NCBI GenBank assembly: GCA_015499985.1
Contig: JAAAUF010001166.1
Coordinates: 1 to 10,971 of the forward strand
Direction of reading: 5' to 3'
Length of the DNA: 10,971 nt
Source: Haplosporangium gracile
Taxonomy: Eukaryota; Mortierellomycota; Mortierellomycetes; Mortierellales; Mortierellaceae
Positions 7,024 through 10,971 of the stretch are shown here, piece after piece; position 1 is the stretch's first letter, and each line of letters begins with the position of its first letter. The position numbers and the translations under genes are program-made. The notes beneath the pieces were generated by a model. That model was not told the origin of the DNA, searched no databases, and was given only the letters and a program-made list of their open reading frames with translations.

Positions 7024-10000
7024 CTACCGAGAGTATCGCACAGGCTTGTAGACGGCATCGCGTCGCGGTCGACCACTGGGGGACGCAGAATCGCGACTCA
7101 ATTGACTGCCTTCAACTCCAGACCCCTCAGACCCCTCAGACATCTCTCCCGCAGCAATAGCAGCGGCGATCGCCATTCGTGTCGTCTTAGCGTTAGACAT
7201 CGCAGGGGCCGCCACAGGCATCAGATCTTTCACGGGTTTGGGTGCAGGGGCATGAGCAGGAGGAGATGGAGGTGGAACAAGGACGGGCCAATGGCGCTCC
7301 AAATCCCGCGCAAAAAAGACCACCAACTCGTCGCCCGCCCTGACGGGTCGGTTAGTCGTACAGATGACCTGATTGACCACACTCCCCGTAATCAACGACA
7401 CATTCCCGTCCTGATCCTCGTTCAGAAAGTAGAACGGACATAACAGCTCCTGCCCCTCAACCTGTCCATCCACCATCATTTGTTGTTGCTGTTCCCACGG
7501 CAAGGTGGTACTGTCGAGTTTGAAGGGCATACCTTGCTCATCAGTCGCATCCAGGACCGTCCGTCGGTACATGATAGAATACTGAGACGCCGCTCCAACT
7601 CCTTCCTTCAATGAATCAAACTCGTTCTCCGACATTGGCATCCCGAAATAAAAGCCCAGTGGTGTTCCTGCGGGCAAGTCGATCTTGGCAAAGAGGCCCT
7701 TTCCACCATTGGCGATCATGGATGTCTTGACCTCCACAACTTCCGTTAGCGACGTCGGCACACGACTCAGATCCAGATCCTCCAGGTGTCTCTTCTTCGC
7801 CGCTGTGCTGTTGCTGTTGTTGATTACGGGCGAGTCTTCTAGATTCAGGCTCCGTTCAAGAGCCAAAGCTGTAGCCGTTGCAGGTGTAGGAGGACACGAG
7901 TTGGGTTCATCCAGTCGCCCAGCAGCGTTCAGATCCAATCGTCGCACACCCATATTTGTCGCCTTGATGCTACCACTGCTATTGGTGAAGGTCCTGAAGT
8001 GGTGGTAGTCAAGGCTACTGATCTCATCCAGGATGAACGAAGAAGACGGCCCTGTTCCCGTCTCATTTGCACCATCCTCAGCTTCAGCACTAGTAGAAGC
8101 CTTGATCTTCTTACTGACGCCGCCGACACTGTCGTTATAGCCGGACGCGAGCTGCATCAACAGATCTTCATCCGCGAGTTCTTGCGAATCTGGACCACGC
8201 TTCCTCGAATCCAACGAATCTGCCCTCGCAATGTCCGCTCGACTGCTACCTCCACCGACCATAACCGTCGCTATCGCGTCATTAGACCCTGTAACGACGC
8301 CATCTCCTTGGTCCCTGGGAGCACCAAAGCAGAGCGGCCAATCGTGTCGGATCAGTTCTTCCATCCAGCCATAGTAATCCGCTACGGCAGTGTCAAAGTC
8401 GCAGGGCTGATACGCCAATCGGAAATGTGTGCTCCTGCTTCCTTCAGGCTTGAAGGGGATGAAGTACTTGTCGCCGTTGTTGGTCAAGCAGGCCGATGCC
8501 GAGTTCATGGGCGTCTATCATATTCAAGGTAATAAAAAGTGAAAGAAAAAAACAAAGTTCGAAACAACACAAAAGATGGGGTGTTGATTGATACTCTATT
8601 TGTTAGTCCCTCATTTTTTGATCCAATTGTTTGAGGGGTTAAAGAAAGACTAGAGGAAAACTTAGGAAAACTTACTTTGCCGGTAAAGACACGTGGAAGA
8701 CCCTTCTCGGCACTAAACTTCTTGTCCAGCTCAACAGCAGCATGGATCAACTCCTGTCGAGCTGCTGTTCGATTTGGCATCGCCCGAAGAGCCAAAAACA
8801 TCATATAGGGTTGCGTATGCCACTTGGGCTTGCCGAGCGACGATCGATGCGAGTGAGCTCCTCGTGCTGAATGAGAATGACTACCGTGACTCTTTGTTGG
8901 TGAAGAATGAGCCGCGACCGATTCACGCATGAGAGGTTCCTGCCCTGGTGAGGCTGGAAATGAAAAGGGCAGGATTCCGTGCGTCGAGAGGGCTCCCGAG
9001 CTGATTGTCCGTCGGAATCGACTCGTGGGTGAGGCATGGGGTTGGACCGAGACAAAGTTGCGTGTCAACTGGAGGAGATGAAGCTGGAAGGCCGAGGGCG
9101 ACGAAGGGGATGATACTGGTGAAGAAATCAAGGGCGGGAAGGGCGAATAGAAATAATCGACAGGAGAGTCGCGTGCGTTGCTCTTACCACGACCACCAGA
9201 GGGAGAAAGTTCATTATTAACAGCAGAACTAGCAGCAACCACACCATTGCCGACGGCGGAGATGGGGTCGTTCTGGCTCCGTTTGGTTGCCCGAGGGGTA
9301 GTCTTGGGAGTAGAGCGGGGTTGCTTCGGAGTCCGAGGTGTCCTGGCGCTGGTCGGAGTTTTTGGCGAATCCTGGCCATGCGACAGCTGCTGCTGCTTGA
9401 AAGCAGGTCCAGAAGTGAGGATCGATGGTACCACTTGCACCTTGTTGGGTGGGGACAAGGCGAACGGCGTCAAATGGTTGTTGACATGCACCACTCCCTC
9501 AGACATCACCTCGTCTTCTTCCTCTTCCTCCTCCACCTCTCCCTCCTCTAGCTCTTCTTCTGACAGTTTCTCCTTGTTCAATGGTGGACTGTCAATTACA
9601 TCCTTATGCTCCTCCATGACTCGATGCCCACCAACCTCCATCTTGTTGATGGTGAACGAAAGTCGAGTCGTTGTTAGTGGTTCAACGCCCTTGCTCGGCT
9701 GTCTGCTGTTCGTTGTTGTTGCTATTGCTGTTGCTGTTGTTGTGTCATTTGAAGGCAGGCCATGGGAAGATGAGACAGGGGTAGTGGACAAGAAGTCATT
9801 ACGGTCATTACTGCTCACACTTCCTCCAGTGGTCGTCATTGGTGATGTCGATGTTCCCGTTGAAGTTGCAGTCGTGGTAGTTGTTGCTGAAGTTAACGTG
9901 GAGAATGCAGTCGCTGACGAGACTACAGTCGGAGGAATGTCTCCAGAAGAAGTAGGGGAGGCGAAGAAGTGATGTCTCACTCCTGGCCCCTTGGTGATCA

Positions 10001-10913
10001 GTGTTTGTGTCCCTGTACTACACTTAACCACGGAACTACTTAACAAGGTTACTTGAGAGGAAGAGTCAGATATCGAAGGACGACGCAAAGATTCAACGCC
10101 ATCCACGTCCATGTCTGTCTCTTCAACAACTAGTTCTCTTGGCTGGGGCATCCTTGAGAGTGGGTGCAAGGGTGGACGAGACGAGGAAGAGACAGGAGCA
10201 GAGACAGTCTTGGCCATCATCTGAGGCCGGTGATGCTGGCGGTGGTGCTGTTGCTCCTCTCCTAGGAAGGATGGGCGGTGAGAGCGGTGGTGGTAGTCGC
10301 CTCCCTCGGGCTGGTGCTGCTGGTGATGCTTGTCCTCAGCATGTGTAGAAACTATACGAGCAGAGTCCGGATCCATAAAGGCCGCGGCACTGAGCATCAA
10401 TAGCGTGTCAGCGGCTGCAGAGTCGATTGAGTGGCGATGGCCGCCCCTTGAAGTGTAGTGGTAGGGCATGCCCTCTCTTGGTTGCTCCAGGTGATAGGGC
10501 GACTCTTGGTGATGATAGTGGTTGTTGTAGTGGCCGCTGTTGTCGTGAGAGAAAGATGAGAAGTGCTCGCGATACTGGCTTTGGTGGCGATCGCAGGTAG
10601 GAGAACCGTGTGTGGATGATGAAGAGAAAGGAGGATATCGTTCTTGATGTTGTTGTTGATGCTGTTCGTTGTTGATATGCTCTTTCTGCTGGAAGTCTGG
10701 TGTATGATTGGCGTCCATCATGTTGTTATATTGATTATATGAGTGGTAAGTGCGAGAGACAGGAATAAGGCGATATGAAGAAGGAGAGACTGAAGAAGTG
10801 GACGAGGACAACCCCGAGGTCAGTGGTGGTGTAGACGAAGGTGACGAAAAAGAAGTGGAGAAAGAAGGCGAGGGAGGGCGAGGACGACCAAGTGAGGGAT
10901 GTGCAGTCGGCAT
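7024..10913 (-). CDS. Winged-helix (HARE-HTH/GDS1-like) and divergent SET-domain protein, two exons
   Basis: Exon 1 is 10913-8676 and exon 2 is 8514-7024. The 161-nt intron starts GTAAGT and ends GATAG. Phase 0 is kept and the total is 1242 aa. Residues 1 to about 690 are disordered: Ser/Pro, Gln/His-rich runs (about 80-135 and 190-235), a hydrophobic patch DTLLMLSAAAF (about 170-180), an acidic run (about 450-475) and a TP/K-rich basic run (about 520-550). Residues about 694-812 form a compact module (KPKWHTQPYMMFLALRAM, then FTGKTPMNSASACLTNNGDKYF). Its GKTPxNSxSAxLxxN pattern matches HARE-HTH or GDS1-type winged helices, which bind DNA or chromatin, and the splice junction lies inside this motif. 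NLS-like SRKRGP and SKKIK follow. Residues about 1003-1150 resemble SET: GGKGLFA at 1016-1022, DGN near 1115 and AGDELVVFF at 1139-1147. The RFINHSCxPN motif reads SLITGSVVNQ, the final Tyr is Phe, and there is no post-SET Cys cluster. Methyltransferase activity is therefore doubtful; the pattern is closer to PR/SET domains. The frame is open upstream of 10913 to the window end and that ATG has C at -3, so the true start may be outside, or at the ATG pair near residues 65-66, which has A at -3. Confidence 0.8.
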
Positions 10914-10971
10914 GTGTCCTTTGAATATTATTCTGCTTGTTGAGATGGATGAAAAGAAAGAAGAATAAAAG

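Noticed and set aside
7999..8532. 177-codon plus-strand frame opposite exon 2
   Set aside because: It is antisense to a strongly coding exon and crosses its splice acceptor; the translation is Arg-rich, as expected for a shadow.
9178..9972. 264-codon plus-strand frame opposite exon 1 of the SET-like gene
   Set aside because: It arises from the Ser/Thr/Glu codon bias of the opposite strand (long Val and Ser runs), with no start context or splice logic.

Overview
The window looks like nuclear DNA of an early-diverging fungus, most likely of the Mortierella type. The reasons are GT-AG introns with GTAAGT/GTAAAA donors, pyrimidine-rich leaders before start codons, low-complexity Ser/Pro/Gln/His-rich proteins, and a relic of a Crinkler (CRN) effector of the kind expanded in Mortierellomycota and Glomeromycota. 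The lineage is an inference; nothing here identifies a species. There are no rRNA or tRNA genes, no CRISPR array and no bacterial-type operon.

Left part (1-4400) is a gene graveyard. A MITE-like inverted repeat (about 3-174) abuts a decayed CRN gene (about 152-1410). The relic keeps the ubiquitin-like CRN header and the Walker A motif of the NTPase, but it is broken by frameshifts, stops and a 15-C tract, and no C-terminal effector domain is visible. A second decayed plus-strand gene of unknown function follows (about 1755-2507). The next 1.9 kb has no convincing gene but holds a 140-base-period duplication (3511-3752).

Middle part (4400-6723). Two copies of a roughly 120-bp structured element, 193 bp apart, share a hairpin whose arms changed together. 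Then come two head-to-head genes: the 3' exon of a minus-strand gene (4899-5198), and a three-exon plus-strand gene (5400-6723, 287 aa) with a 44-nt middle exon. I recognise neither family.

Right part (7024-10913, minus strand) is the main gene. It has two exons joined across a 161-nt intron and encodes about 1242 aa. A long disordered N-terminal half precedes a HARE-HTH/GDS1-like winged-helix module, whose GKTP motif is rebuilt exactly by splicing, and a divergent SET domain. The SET domain lacks the canonical Asn-His-Ser-Cys and final Tyr residues, so the protein is more likely a chromatin or DNA-binding regulator than a classical histone methyltransferase. Its reading frame stays open to the window edge, so the true start may lie outside.

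The most interesting items are the winged-helix plus degenerate-SET architecture, the covarying structured repeat pair, and the inverted-repeat element at the 5' end of the CRN relic. No multi-gene system linking these genes is evident.
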